From Methanocella sp. (GTDB lineage Archaea > Halobacteriota > Methanocellia > Methanocellales > Methanocellaceae), in the NCBI RefSeq assembly GCF_035506375.1, contig NZ_DATJPM010000029.1:1-40141 (forward strand): a stretch of DNA of 40,141 nucleotides. Reading direction: 5' to 3'. Position 1 is the first letter of the stretch, and every line of letters begins with the position of its first letter. The notes below the pieces were generated by a model, which did no database searches, had not been told where the DNA came from, and saw only the letters and a program-made list of their open reading frames with translations. The position numbers and the translations under genes were made by a program. Positions 8,930 through 16,778 of this stretch are shown piece after piece.

Positions 8930-9715
8930 CTATCGCATTGCCTCTGTCGGGGGGACGATGCCGAAGATCTTCCGGGCGTTCAGCTCGCCGACCATCTTTA
9001 TTTTATCCTCGACGGCCCCGTGCATTTTTAAAAGGTGTACGGTGCGGGGCACGCCTAAAACGTCCGTCGGGTTCGACGAGGCGTCCGTGTTCAGCACCAG
9101 CATGCCCGCGTCAAGCCGCTCCACGATATCGGCCGCCTGCTGCGGCGTGAGCTTTGAGGGCTGGACCGTGAGGCCGGCGTTGTAGCCCCCGTCCAGGATA
9201 AGAGGGGTTGTTTCCTGGTCGGCGTGGTCGACTACGACCTTTTTCTTATCGAGCGGGCGGGTGGAGAGTATATCCAGTATGTCCCTCGTTACCATGAGCT
9301 TATTCGAGCGGGGCGTATGGACGATGATGGGTAAGCGGTATTTTACCGAGAGGTCGAGCTGGCGCTCGAGCAGGCCGATCTCGAATGGGCTACCCGTCTC
9401 AAGCCCGGTTTCGCCGATGGCGAGCACTTTCCTGTCACCCTTTGCCAGGTACGATTCGAGTAGCTCGAGACATTTATCCGGGTCATCCGGCCGTATGCGG
9501 GGATGCAGGCCCAGGCAGACATGGAGGCGGAGCCCGGACCTCCCGACACGCGACTTTTCGGAGAACAGCCGCTCGAAATGGTCTTTAATGACCACGCTGG
9601 TACTCATGCGCATGGGGTCGTGGGCGAGCGTCAGGACGTCAGTTATGCCGGCCAGCGCCATGGCCTCGAAGTCCTCGTAGGGCCTGGTATCCACGTGAGT
9701 ATGCGTATCAATCAT
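8930..9715 (-). CDS. TatD-like metal-dependent hydrolase (COG1099 type)
   Basis: This is a predicted TIM-barrel hydrolase of the TatD superfamily, in the archaeal COG1099 group; its substrate is unknown. The start is taken at 9715 because the family begins with M-I-D-T-H-T-H; the open frame upstream encodes a low-complexity extension. Visible metal ligands are DTHTH at residues 3-7, the glutamate of GETGLE, the histidines of IVHTP and VDHAD, and the aspartate of LNTDASSNP. The protein has 261 residues. It converges with the surface-protein gene, with only a T-rich 46-bp gap. No Shine-Dalgarno is visible. A TATA-like stretch about 35-45 bp upstream suggests a short or absent leader. Confidence 0.85.
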   Translation of the reverse strand: MIDTHTHVDTRPYEDFEAMALAGITDVLTLAHDPMRMSTSVVIKDHFERLFSEKSRVGRSGLRLHVCLGLHPRIRPDDPDKCLELLESYLAKGDRKVLAIGETGLETGSPFEIGLLERQLDLSVKYRLPIIVHTPRSNKLMVTRDILDILSTRPLDKKKVVVDHADQETTPLILDGGYNAGLTVQPSKLTPQQAADIVERLDAGMLVLNTDASSNPTDVLGVPRTVHLLKMHGAVEDKIKMVGELNARKIFGIVPPTEAMR

Positions 9716-9807
9716 TGGATGGATATAGGATGCCGCGGGGCATAATCGTATCGAAATAAAAGGGGAGGGCGGAGGTGAGCGCCCTCGGGCTGCCATGCTT
9801 AATGATA

Positions 9808-10713
9808 TTACTTGCTCGACGTCGAGTTGTTCAGCAGGTCGGCGTAGAACAGCGGCCTTCCATACTGGGCCTGGCCGTACTCGGCTATCTTCTGCTGCGT
9901 CGGCTGGCTCGCCAGGTAGTCGATGAGCTTTTTCGCCATCGGGTAGTTGACCGACGGGTACTCCGTCTGGTTGACCGCGATCACGTCGTACTTGTTGATG
10001 AGCGTGACGGGGTCGTTCTCCACCAGTATGGTCAGGTTGAGGCTCTTCGACAGAGACTCGTAGGTGGCGATGTCGCTCAGCGTATAGGCCTGAAGCTGGT
10101 CCGCCATGCGCAGGGTATCGCCCATGCCCGAGCCGGTCGCCTTATACCAGGTGTTGGTCACGTTCGAAGGGACGGCCTTGAGGCTGGTCTTATTCCAGAT
10201 ATCCCTGTTCTTTGTATCCGTGCCCGACGCGTCGACCCTCGCGACGAACGTCGACTTCGCCTGGGCGATCTTATCGTACGCCTGGGTGGCGTTCAGGCCC
10301 TTGATGCCCGCCGGATCGCTCGTGGGGCCGACGATCACGAAGAAGTTATGGGCGAACTGGGTCCTATTCCAGCCGTGGCCCTGGTTCATGAAGGTCGTCT
10401 CGGCCGCCGGGCTGTGCACGATGAGCACGTCCACGTCGCCGCTGGCGCCGTAGGCGATGGCCTGGCCGGAGCCCGCCGACAGGACCTGGACATTGACGTT
10501 ATTCTCCTTCTCGAAGTCGGGCAGGATGTAGTTGAGAAGGCCCGAGTCGTTCACGCTCGTGGTCGTCGCGAGCTTCAGCGTCTGTACGGGCGCCGTCGTA
10601 GGCACCGGCGTCGCCGTTGCGTTGCCGGCCTGGTTCGTGCAGCCGGACAGCGGCACTGCAATGGCTATAAAGACCATTGTTATGATCAAGAGTTTCAATA
10701 ATTTATTGGACAT
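9808..10713 (-). CDS. tupA: Tungstate ABC transporter substrate-binding lipoprotein
   Basis: The start at 10713 follows a ribosome site (gaagagg on the minus strand) and gives a clean signal peptide with a lipobox (LSGC, Cys about residue 24). The mature protein begins LATTTSVNDSGLLNYILPDFEKE. It carries DVLIVHSPAAE, NFFVIVGPTSDPAGI, FVARVDASGTDTK, WYKATGSGMGDTLRMADQLQAYTLSD and NPxK-like C-terminal segments, all characteristic of TupA. It delivers tungstate to a TupBC transporter; methanogens use tungsten in formylmethanofuran dehydrogenase. No tupB or tupC is present in the window, so it is an orphan here or its partners lie elsewhere. Molybdate binding cannot be excluded. Confidence 0.88.
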   Translation of the reverse strand: MSNKLLKLLIITMVFIAIAVPLSGCTNQAGNATATPVPTTAPVQTLKLATTTSVNDSGLLNYILPDFEKENNVNVQVLSAGSGQAIAYGASGDVDVLIVHSPAAETTFMNQGHGWNRTQFAHNFFVIVGPTSDPAGIKGLNATQAYDKIAQAKSTFVARVDASGTDTKNRDIWNKTSLKAVPSNVTNTWYKATGSGMGDTLRMADQLQAYTLSDIATYESLSKSLNLTILVENDPVTLINKYDVIAVNQTEYPSVNYPMAKKLIDYLASQPTQQKIAEYGQAQYGRPLFYADLLNNSTSSK

Positions 10714-10890
10714 AATAAACCTCTTCCATATACTACTTATGCAGAATAAATAAACGTAGCGTAAGTAAAAGCGATTGCCGGGATCGAAAAAACATCCCTG
10801 AGTTTTAGTGAACAGTTTCAATTTTCCGAAGCATTATTTGTCATGGCTTATGGTAAATATTTAATAGGATGGGGGTTAAACATCGCTCCT

Positions 10891-12306
10891 ATGGCTCCTG
10901 AAATGCAGCGCAAGCTGGCCCTGTTCGCCTGCCTGCTGCTCGTTCTCGCCGGCCTCCTGACCATGGTGCCGGACGCCTGGCTCCTCGGCCCGCAGGCCGC
11001 GTGCCACAGCTGCCACGAGGCGCAGTACCCGGCCAGCCACCTTCTTTACAGGACGAACTACATGGGCTATAACTCGCTGTGCTCCTTCGCCCCCTTCAGC
11101 ACGCTCATCCTCATCGGCACCGCCATGCTCATATTCCTCACGACGTTCCGCATCAAGTTCGAGCACTGGGGCCCGCAGTACCGCCTGATCGCGGGCATCG
11201 TGCTCTTAGCGTTCGCCGTGCTCACGGTGCTGCCGGCGCAGACTGAATACAGGGACCTGCTGGGATACAGCACGCTGGACCCGCTGGTGCCGGCGAGCAC
11301 CATTATCTTGCTGGCCCTGGCGGCCGCCGCCCTCATGGGCTATATCGTTTGCCCCTTCCTGATCATTATGAGATGCCGCTGCCCTGTCCTCGAAAAAGAG
11401 ATGGACTCGAATTACTCCCCAGACCGGGCGATCTTACGCTATTTGAAGATGGCCGCCACGGGAAAGCTGAGCGACGAGGACGTGCGCCGCCTGTACCGGT
11501 GCACGCTGTGCAACGGCTGCTGGATGGCCTGGTTTAACCGTAGCACGCGCGCCATGGCCGTGGGAAAAGGCATCGTGCCGGCCCACCTTGCCTCGATTAA
11601 AGGTTCAGTTGCCGCATACGGGAACCCCTATGGCATCGCGATTTCGGCGGACGGCGGGGAGCTGAAGGGCGCCGATACGGATACCGTGCTGTTCAAGGGC
11701 TGTACGGCGCGCTTCAAGGCCCCGGAGATACTCGCGGCCGCACGGGAATTGCTCGATAAAAAAGGCATTAAGTATAAACTCCTGGAAGGCGAGACCTGCT
11801 GCGGATATACGCTATATAATTTAGGCGACATCGACGCAGGAAATGCCGCCGTGGACAGAAATATCAAGGCCTTCCGGGACACGGGCGTGAAGCGCATCAT
11901 AACTATATGCCCCGGCTGCTACTCGGCCTTCAATAAATACTATAATGGGCGTGGCGGGTTCGACGTCGATGTCGCCCTGGCCATGGACCTGCTCAAGGAT
12001 ATGAAGGTGCCGGCAAAGGGCGTGACGATACACGACCCGTGCCACGCCAAAGAGAAGAGCGAGACGGCCCACGGCATGCTCATGGGTGCCAGGGAAGACG
12101 GGACCGGCGCCTGCTGCGGGGCCGGCGGCGGCGTAATGTCCTTCGACCGGATGCTTGCCGGCGCGAGGGCCGGGAGGATCCTGGAGGAGAACGAGAGCAC
12201 CGTCGTTACCTATTGCCCGTTCTGCTACCTCAACCTTTCGAGGGCCGGCGAAAAAAGGGTCGCCGACCTGTACGTTGTCCTGGCTCAGGGTGGCTTAAAT
12301 GGTTGA
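10891..12306 (+). CDS. Membrane HdrD-like Fe-S oxidoreductase with a haem-c motif
   Basis: The protein combines an N-terminal membrane part with a cytoplasmic CCG-domain part like HdrD (heterodisulfide reductase) or GlpC. Residue 38 starts a CHSCH haem-c motif just after the first membrane helix, so it should lie outside the cell. About four more hydrophobic segments run to residue 175. The soluble part has a Cys cluster (CRCPVLEKE, then CTLCNGC) and two CCG units: CCGYTLYNLGD with CPGCYSAF, and DPCHAKE with CCGAGGGVMSFD and CPFCYLNL. CCG units bind the non-cubane 4Fe-4S clusters in HdrB/HdrD. The open frame begins at 10843, but 10891 is preferred because the upstream codons are AT-rich and include a TATA-like stretch. 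The likely role is electron transfer across the membrane to or from a thiol/disulfide or haem partner (inference). Confidence 0.75.
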   Translation: MAPEMQRKLALFACLLLVLAGLLTMVPDAWLLGPQAACHSCHEAQYPASHLLYRTNYMGYNSLCSFAPFSTLILIGTAMLIFLTTFRIKFEHWGPQYRLIAGIVLLAFAVLTVLPAQTEYRDLLGYSTLDPLVPASTIILLALAAAALMGYIVCPFLIIMRCRCPVLEKEMDSNYSPDRAILRYLKMAATGKLSDEDVRRLYRCTLCNGCWMAWFNRSTRAMAVGKGIVPAHLASIKGSVAAYGNPYGIAISADGGELKGADTDTVLFKGCTARFKAPEILAAARELLDKKGIKYKLLEGETCCGYTLYNLGDIDAGNAAVDRNIKAFRDTGVKRIITICPGCYSAFNKYYNGRGGFDVDVALAMDLLKDMKVPAKGVTIHDPCHAKEKSETAHGMLMGAREDGTGACCGAGGGVMSFDRMLAGARAGRILEENESTVVTYCPFCYLNLSRAGEKRVADLYVVLAQGGLNG

Positions 12307-12979
12307 TGTGCCCTTTGAAGGCCTCACGGTCGTGGAGCAATTCCACAGCCGGAAAAATAAGGTCTACCTGGTCGAGCGGGGCGGATGGCGCCTCGTCTTA
12401 AAGGTTTACGAGAACGGCCGCTGCAAGAACGAGGCCAGGACGCTTCGGGCGGCTCGAAGGGCAGGGATCGCGGTACCCGAAGTCGTGGACGTGGGCGATA
12501 ACGCGCTCCTCCTTGAGCTCATACCCGGCAGGTCCGTCAACGATTATCTGAATACGCCGTCCATGGGCGAAAAAGCGCTTGGCGTGGCCGCCTGGCTGGC
12601 CGCTTTTCACGGGGCTTTCCGCTCGGGCGATGAAGTGCTGGTCAAGTCGGACGCGATCTTTAAGAACTTCCTCGTCTCCGACCGCATCTATGGCATCGAC
12701 TTCGAGCTGTCCCACCGGGGCCGGCCCGAGGAGGACGTGGGCGAGGCGCTCGCCTATTTACTCGATACCGAGCCCATGTTCTCGGAGGAAAAATATGCAC
12801 TCGGCCGGCGATTCATCGGTCGCTACGAGGGGGATTCCGGGATAGCGCTAAAGAATATCGACGCCTTCGTCGCTAATTCCCTGAGACAGGCCGCAGAGTT
12901 CCGTCCGGGCCAGAGGGAGCTGTTATTAAAAAAGGCCCGGGATATCGAAGATTCGAGGCCTTTTACGCCTCGCCGATAA
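12299..12979 (+). CDS. Predicted small kinase, protein-kinase/aminoglycoside phosphotransferase fold
   Basis: The 226-residue protein resembles the minimal RIO/Bud32/APH-type kinases. The VYLVERGGWRLVLKVYENG segment contains the beta-3 lysine. NEARTLRAARRAGIAVPEV matches the C-helix region. LLLELIPGRSVNDYL is hinge-like. KSDAIFKNFLVSD resembles a degenerate catalytic loop (usually HxDxxxxN), and YGIDFELSHRG provides the Mg-binding aspartate in place of DFG. The start overlaps the end of the HdrD-like gene by 8 bp, so the two are translationally coupled. The 3' end overlaps the convergent phosphodiesterase gene by 17 bp. The catalytic-loop aspartate is shifted or missing relative to Bud32, so it may be a small-molecule kinase or a pseudokinase. 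Confidence 0.7.
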   Translation: MVDVPFEGLTVVEQFHSRKNKVYLVERGGWRLVLKVYENGRCKNEARTLRAARRAGIAVPEVVDVGDNALLLELIPGRSVNDYLNTPSMGEKALGVAAWLAAFHGAFRSGDEVLVKSDAIFKNFLVSDRIYGIDFELSHRGRPEEDVGEALAYLLDTEPMFSEEKYALGRRFIGRYEGDSGIALKNIDAFVANSLRQAAEFRPGQRELLLKKARDIEDSRPFTPRR

Positions 12980-14069
12980 CGAGCGGTATGTACATGTCGT
13001 CGGGCAGCAGAGTGCCGTGGTTGCCGCCGCCGCCCGTCAGGTTATGGCACCCGTGGTCGGCGTAAATGACCACGACCGTGCCATTATCCAGGCTTTTCAG
13101 GACCTCGCCGACTTCGACATCGGCCGTTTTCACCGAGGCCAGCCCTTCGGGCGAATAGGGGCCATATTCGTGCATTTCCAGGTCAGTATCCTTGTAGTGG
13201 ACGACCATAAAGTCGGCGCCTGCCCGGTATTCGTCGATGGCCGCCGCGGTGACCTCGTCGTCAGCGGAGCCGTCGCCGTTCTCGTCGAGGGCGAACACCG
13301 TATCGTTCACGGCTACGGGCGGGCTGTTGCCGTCGACCCAGACGGCCTTGAGCCCTTTGCGCTCGAGGATGTCGAAGACCGTGTCATTATAAGGCAGGTA
13401 AGACCGGAAATCCCCCCTGGAGAGGTTCGGCGCCAGCCCGGTGGCCATGGCCTTCGCGTTATTCTGGGTGATGGATGGGTAGACGCATACAGCCTTTACC
13501 GGCTCTCCCAGAGATGATATATTGCTGATCAGGCCCCTCTGCCGGGCGTCCTGATAGCGCTCGTAGCCGAAAGCGTCCAGATAGAACAGGACGACCCTGC
13601 TCGCCTTTTCGTGGATCAGGTCGTCCCTGCCCCCGGCGTCCAGGGCATAAAGGATAGACGGCGCGACGTCCAGCGTGGACACTCCGGGCTTATCGGCAAG
13701 CGTAACGTTAATGTCCGTGGGCATAGCCCTTTTGCCGGCATAGTAGACGCTGCCGTTGGGCTCAACAAGCATGGGGATGTCCTTGCTCGCCGCCGAGGCG
13801 GCATCTGTCCAGTTATATACCGTGCCATTATACGATATGGCCGTGACCGGATATACGCCGTAGTAAGCGAGGAATATTTCGAGCGGTATGCCGGTGACGC
13901 CGTCGTAGGTCTTCGCGTCGTTCGCCAGCTTTTCATAGAGCGAGCTATTGACGCTCTTCGACGAATCGCCGTTGATTGCGAACGACCACTCCCTGCCCGC
14001 AGTAATACAGCCCGAAAGGGCGATAAAAAAAAGAATGAGCAGGACTGGGAGAATTTTTTTAACGTCCAT
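12963..14069 (-). CDS. Lipoprotein of the alkaline phosphatase/phosphodiesterase superfamily
   Basis: The 368-residue protein has an N-terminal signal with a lipobox (ALSGC, about residue 20), placing it outside the cell. An N-terminal domain of about 140 residues is unassigned. The rest resembles type I phosphodiesterase/nucleotide pyrophosphatases: VLFYLDAFGYER (metal aspartate), YPSITQNNAKAMATG (probable nucleophile Thr/Ser), FMVVHYKDTDLEMHEYG, VVVIYADHGCHN and GGNHGTL (metal Asp/His ligands). The start codon follows directly on the stop of the upstream haem-motif gene, so it belongs to that operon. The substrate is unknown; candidates are a phosphodiester cell-surface component or a released nucleotide. 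Confidence 0.8.
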   Translation of the reverse strand: MDVKKILPVLLILFFIALSGCITAGREWSFAINGDSSKSVNSSLYEKLANDAKTYDGVTGIPLEIFLAYYGVYPVTAISYNGTVYNWTDAASAASKDIPMLVEPNGSVYYAGKRAMPTDINVTLADKPGVSTLDVAPSILYALDAGGRDDLIHEKASRVVLFYLDAFGYERYQDARQRGLISNISSLGEPVKAVCVYPSITQNNAKAMATGLAPNLSRGDFRSYLPYNDTVFDILERKGLKAVWVDGNSPPVAVNDTVFALDENGDGSADDEVTAAAIDEYRAGADFMVVHYKDTDLEMHEYGPYSPEGLASVKTADVEVGEVLKSLDNGTVVVIYADHGCHNLTGGGGNHGTLLPDDMYIPLVIGEA

Positions 14070-14936
14070 TTACTCCGCCGTTATCGCTTCCACGCCCATC
14101 CAGTTTGCCCGGGCCTTATCGCTCGACGCTATCTTGATCTTGCCCTGGTCCCGGGTGACGAGCAGCCCGGCCGTCTCATCCCGGGTATAGGTCTTTTCGA
14201 CGACGGGGCCCTTAATGGTCACGTTCGAGTAGCCCGCGAATCCTTCCTTCGCCAGCAGATTATCAAGGCGGATGCCCGGCACGACGAAGGCCGACTGGTA
14301 CTGGTAATCGCGGTCCGTTCCCGCGTATCCGGTCGTCTTGCTGCTGTAGACCAGGCTGTCCATGCCATCATCGATCATTTGACCGTAGGTCAGCTCCTTC
14401 CCGTTGAGCTGTATGGAGTCGCCGGAATTGCCGCCCACCACGACGATGGCCCGGATGTTCTTTGCCCACACGTTCACGGGCATGTTGGGGCCGAGCACGC
14501 GAATGGAGTATTCCATGGGCACGAATATCGTCTCGTTGCTCATCTCGCTCTTATTTAGTGTCATCTCATAGTCGTCCGCATAGAAGACCAGCCGGTCGAA
14601 GCCGGTCACGCCGTGCGCCTGCAGGAAATCATAGACGGAGACCCCCTTCGATGGGACGCCTACGCCGTCCTGCTGCTTTAGCGTGGTGATCTCGATCTGC
14701 CTGAGCTTGAAGATGTCGTCGATGACCACGTATTCGTCCTGCGGCGTATCTCCGGTCAGCAGCAGCGTGCCATTCATGTTGACGTCGGGCGCGACCACGC
14801 TGCCGTGGCCCTCGTGGCACTGCTTGCAGTCGAGCTGCTGGGGCTGCGTGCTGGACGTATACGCGAAGGTCGCCGCCGCGGCCAAGACAAGCCCGATGGC
14901 CAGGCCGGCGATCAGGAACTTATACGCTTTTTCCAT
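14070..14936 (-). CDS. Membrane-anchored protein with CXXCH haem-c motif and sulfite-oxidase-like domains
   Basis: The 288-residue protein has one N-terminal membrane helix (residues 7-26) followed by CKQCH at 37-41, a single haem-c motif outside the membrane, with a further His pair (EGHG). Two domains follow (about 48-150 and 155-285). They contain weak versions of the pattern shared by the neighbouring lipoproteins: GVSVYDFLQAHGVTG, LVFYADDYEMTL and FVVPGIRLDNLLAKEG. These resemble the oxidoreductase molybdopterin-binding (SUOX) fold, but the only cysteines are those of the haem motif, so no Mo-ligating Cys exists. It lies 6 bp downstream of the lipoprotein gene and directly abuts the phosphodiesterase gene. 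A role as an extracytoplasmic electron carrier or haem-dependent sensor is inferred. Confidence 0.65.
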   Translation of the reverse strand: MEKAYKFLIAGLAIGLVLAAAATFAYTSSTQPQQLDCKQCHEGHGSVVAPDVNMNGTLLLTGDTPQDEYVVIDDIFKLRQIEITTLKQQDGVGVPSKGVSVYDFLQAHGVTGFDRLVFYADDYEMTLNKSEMSNETIFVPMEYSIRVLGPNMPVNVWAKNIRAIVVVGGNSGDSIQLNGKELTYGQMIDDGMDSLVYSSKTTGYAGTDRDYQYQSAFVVPGIRLDNLLAKEGFAGYSNVTIKGPVVEKTYTRDETAGLLVTRDQGKIKIASSDKARANWMGVEAITAE

Positions 14937-14942
14937 GGCTGA

Positions 14943-15878
14943 TCACGATAGCTCTATGGTGGCGAGCTTATTGACCCACGTGGAGAACTGCTGCGAGGGC
15001 AGGATGTCCCGTAGCGTGCCGTTCTGCTGGTCGATGGCGATGATGGCATCGTTGTCGGCCCGGATGTCGGTCATGTTGACCGTCTTATTGTAGCCGTCGG
15101 ACGCGATGAACCTGACCTTCGTGGCAGTGGTGTTCGCCGCGTAGTCGTCCAGGATCTTATTCAGGGACGGACCGGAAACGCTCAGCGTCGTGTTGTTTTT
15201 AAAGGGCACCGTCAGGGACTTGACCGGGTACGACTGGAGCTTCGACATCTTCAGCCCGATGGCGTTCGCGGTGACGCCGGTGATGTTCAGCACGAACGGC
15301 TCTGTGCTGGAGCCGGCGGCCTGGGTGAGCTCGATCTTGACCGGCACCTTCATCCACATCTCGCCCGGCTCGTCGGGCACGACTATGCGGATGGAGTTCT
15401 TGTTGATGTTATCGGTGAGCGCCGTGCCGTTCTCCTTCAGGCCGAGGATGGACTTTTCGAGCTGGGCCTTCGTGTAGACCTTCATGTACCCGTCGGACGC
15501 GGAGATCTTGAAGTTATAGTCCCCGGCGGGCAGGCCGGCCTTGTTGATAATATCCATCATGGGCACGCCCACGTAATCGCTTGTCGTCTCGGTGCCTACA
15601 GAGTTGATCATGACGACCCCGTCTTTCTCGACCAAGCCCATGGCCTTAATATCGGCATACGCAAGCGTCACGTTCGTGTTTCCGCCAACTACCTGGAGCT
15701 TATAGTTCGGCACGTCCGTCAGGCCCGCCTTGAGGCCCGAATTATCGCCGCCGGCCGCGCTCGGGGCCGCCGTGGTCGGTGTCGCAGTATTAGTGTTCGT
15801 GCTCGTAGTGCAGCCGCTCAGAGCCGCGGCTACCAGAACAACCGTAAGAATCAATAGTATCGATGCATTATACCTCAT
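14943..15878 (-). CDS. Lipoprotein with two sulfite-oxidase-like (SUOX-fold) domains lacking cysteine
   Basis: The 311-residue protein has a signal peptide with a lipobox (ALSGC) and a Thr/Pro linker, then two similar domains (about residues 60-190 and 205-311). Each has the pattern short-G-V-P or P-x-L-x-x-I/L, then (F/I)xASDGYxK, then a D-N-x-I strand, ending in a tryptophan-valine-like strand. This resembles the oxidoreductase molybdopterin-binding fold (PF00174). The only cysteine is the lipobox one, so the metal ligand of true sulfite oxidases is absent. The ribosome site GGGGTGA precedes the ATG. It heads a three-gene operon with the haem-motif protein and the phosphodiesterase. The function is unknown; ligand binding rather than molybdenum catalysis is inferred. 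Confidence 0.65.
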   Translation of the reverse strand: MRYNASILLILTVVLVAAALSGCTTSTNTNTATPTTAAPSAAGGDNSGLKAGLTDVPNYKLQVVGGNTNVTLAYADIKAMGLVEKDGVVMINSVGTETTSDYVGVPMMDIINKAGLPAGDYNFKISASDGYMKVYTKAQLEKSILGLKENGTALTDNINKNSIRIVVPDEPGEMWMKVPVKIELTQAAGSSTEPFVLNITGVTANAIGLKMSKLQSYPVKSLTVPFKNNTTLSVSGPSLNKILDDYAANTTATKVRFIASDGYNKTVNMTDIRADNDAIIAIDQQNGTLRDILPSQQFSTWVNKLATIELS

Positions 15879-15968
15879 AGTTTCACCCCATTTTGTCTTA
15901 AGGTGTAATAAGCAAAGTAATTAGCATCTGTATTATAATAAACATGATGCAATCGATATTAGTTGCTT

Positions 15969-16778
15969 TCATGGAAAAGTGAACGACGCCGGCATGGTCA
16001 GGAAGTGGAGCCAGAGGTTAAGCGCCAGAACGGCCACGATGGCGACGGCCGTAGCGCTAATCACGGCATCCGTCGCCCGGAACGGCCTGCTCCGCGTGAA
16101 TGTGCGCGCCCGGCTGTAGCCGAACGCCCGGCTCTCCATGGAGATGACCAGCACGTCCACCTTGGACAGCGCCGAGACGATCAGCGGCATGAGCGTAAAC
16201 CGTACGATTTTTATCACGCTCTTTATCCCTCCGCTGTCGATCTCCAGGCCCCGGGCCGCCTGGGCATTTCTCACGGTGCCGGCCTCAGATTCGAAGACCG
16301 GCAGGAAACGTATGGCCGTGACTATCATGAACCCGAAGCGGTAGGGCAGGCCCGCCTTCATGAGCGCGTAGGCCAGCTCGTTCGGCTCGGTGGTGACGAT
16401 GAAGATGGCGCTGCCCAGGATGATGGTGAGGAAGCGGAAGGCGATGAGAAGCCCGTTGTAGACTCCCATGGTCGTGATGTTCACGGTGAAAAGCACGAGG
16501 GGTACGCTGACGATGAGGCCGCCTCCGCCCGTGAACAGCGCCTGGACGGCGACGATGAGCAGGGCGAAGGAGATGAAATATTTAGACGTGACCAGCGAGG
16601 CCAGCGTCCTGGACCGGAGCCATGCGGCGATCGCGAGCATGGCCAGGAAACACAGCAGCTCGGCCGTCAGGCTGCTGAACATAAAGATGGATACGCTGTA
16701 GGCGACGAGCACCAGCAGGCGTGTCAACGGGTTCAGCCGGTGTATAAAAGAAGAGCCCCCCTCGTAACGGAGCCTCAT
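15969..16778 (-). CDS. ECF transporter transmembrane subunit EcfT
   Basis: The 269-residue integral membrane protein has about five helices. The cytoplasmic coupling helices carry the EcfT signatures AQAARGLE and MESRAFGYSRART; these A-R-G-type motifs insert into the ATPase. It is the scaffold linking the S-component to the ATPase in energy-coupling-factor importers. Its ATG overlaps the stop of the double-ATPase gene by 4 bp (ATGA), and the S-component lies two genes upstream, giving the order S, lipoprotein, AA', T. This order resembles ykoEDC of Bacillus, with YkoC as the T subunit. The substrate is unknown. Confidence 0.9.
   Translation of the reverse strand: MRLRYEGGSSFIHRLNPLTRLLVLVAYSVSIFMFSSLTAELLCFLAMLAIAAWLRSRTLASLVTSKYFISFALLIVAVQALFTGGGGLIVSVPLVLFTVNITTMGVYNGLLIAFRFLTIILGSAIFIVTTEPNELAYALMKAGLPYRFGFMIVTAIRFLPVFESEAGTVRNAQAARGLEIDSGGIKSVIKIVRFTLMPLIVSALSKVDVLVISMESRAFGYSRARTFTRSRPFRATDAVISATAVAIVAVLALNLWLHFLTMPASFTFP

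Noticed and set aside
13017..14558. Long plus-strand open frames across the phosphodiesterase and haem-motif genes
   Set aside because: They are antisense shadows of GC-rich genes; the minus-strand proteins have signal peptides and motifs while these have none.
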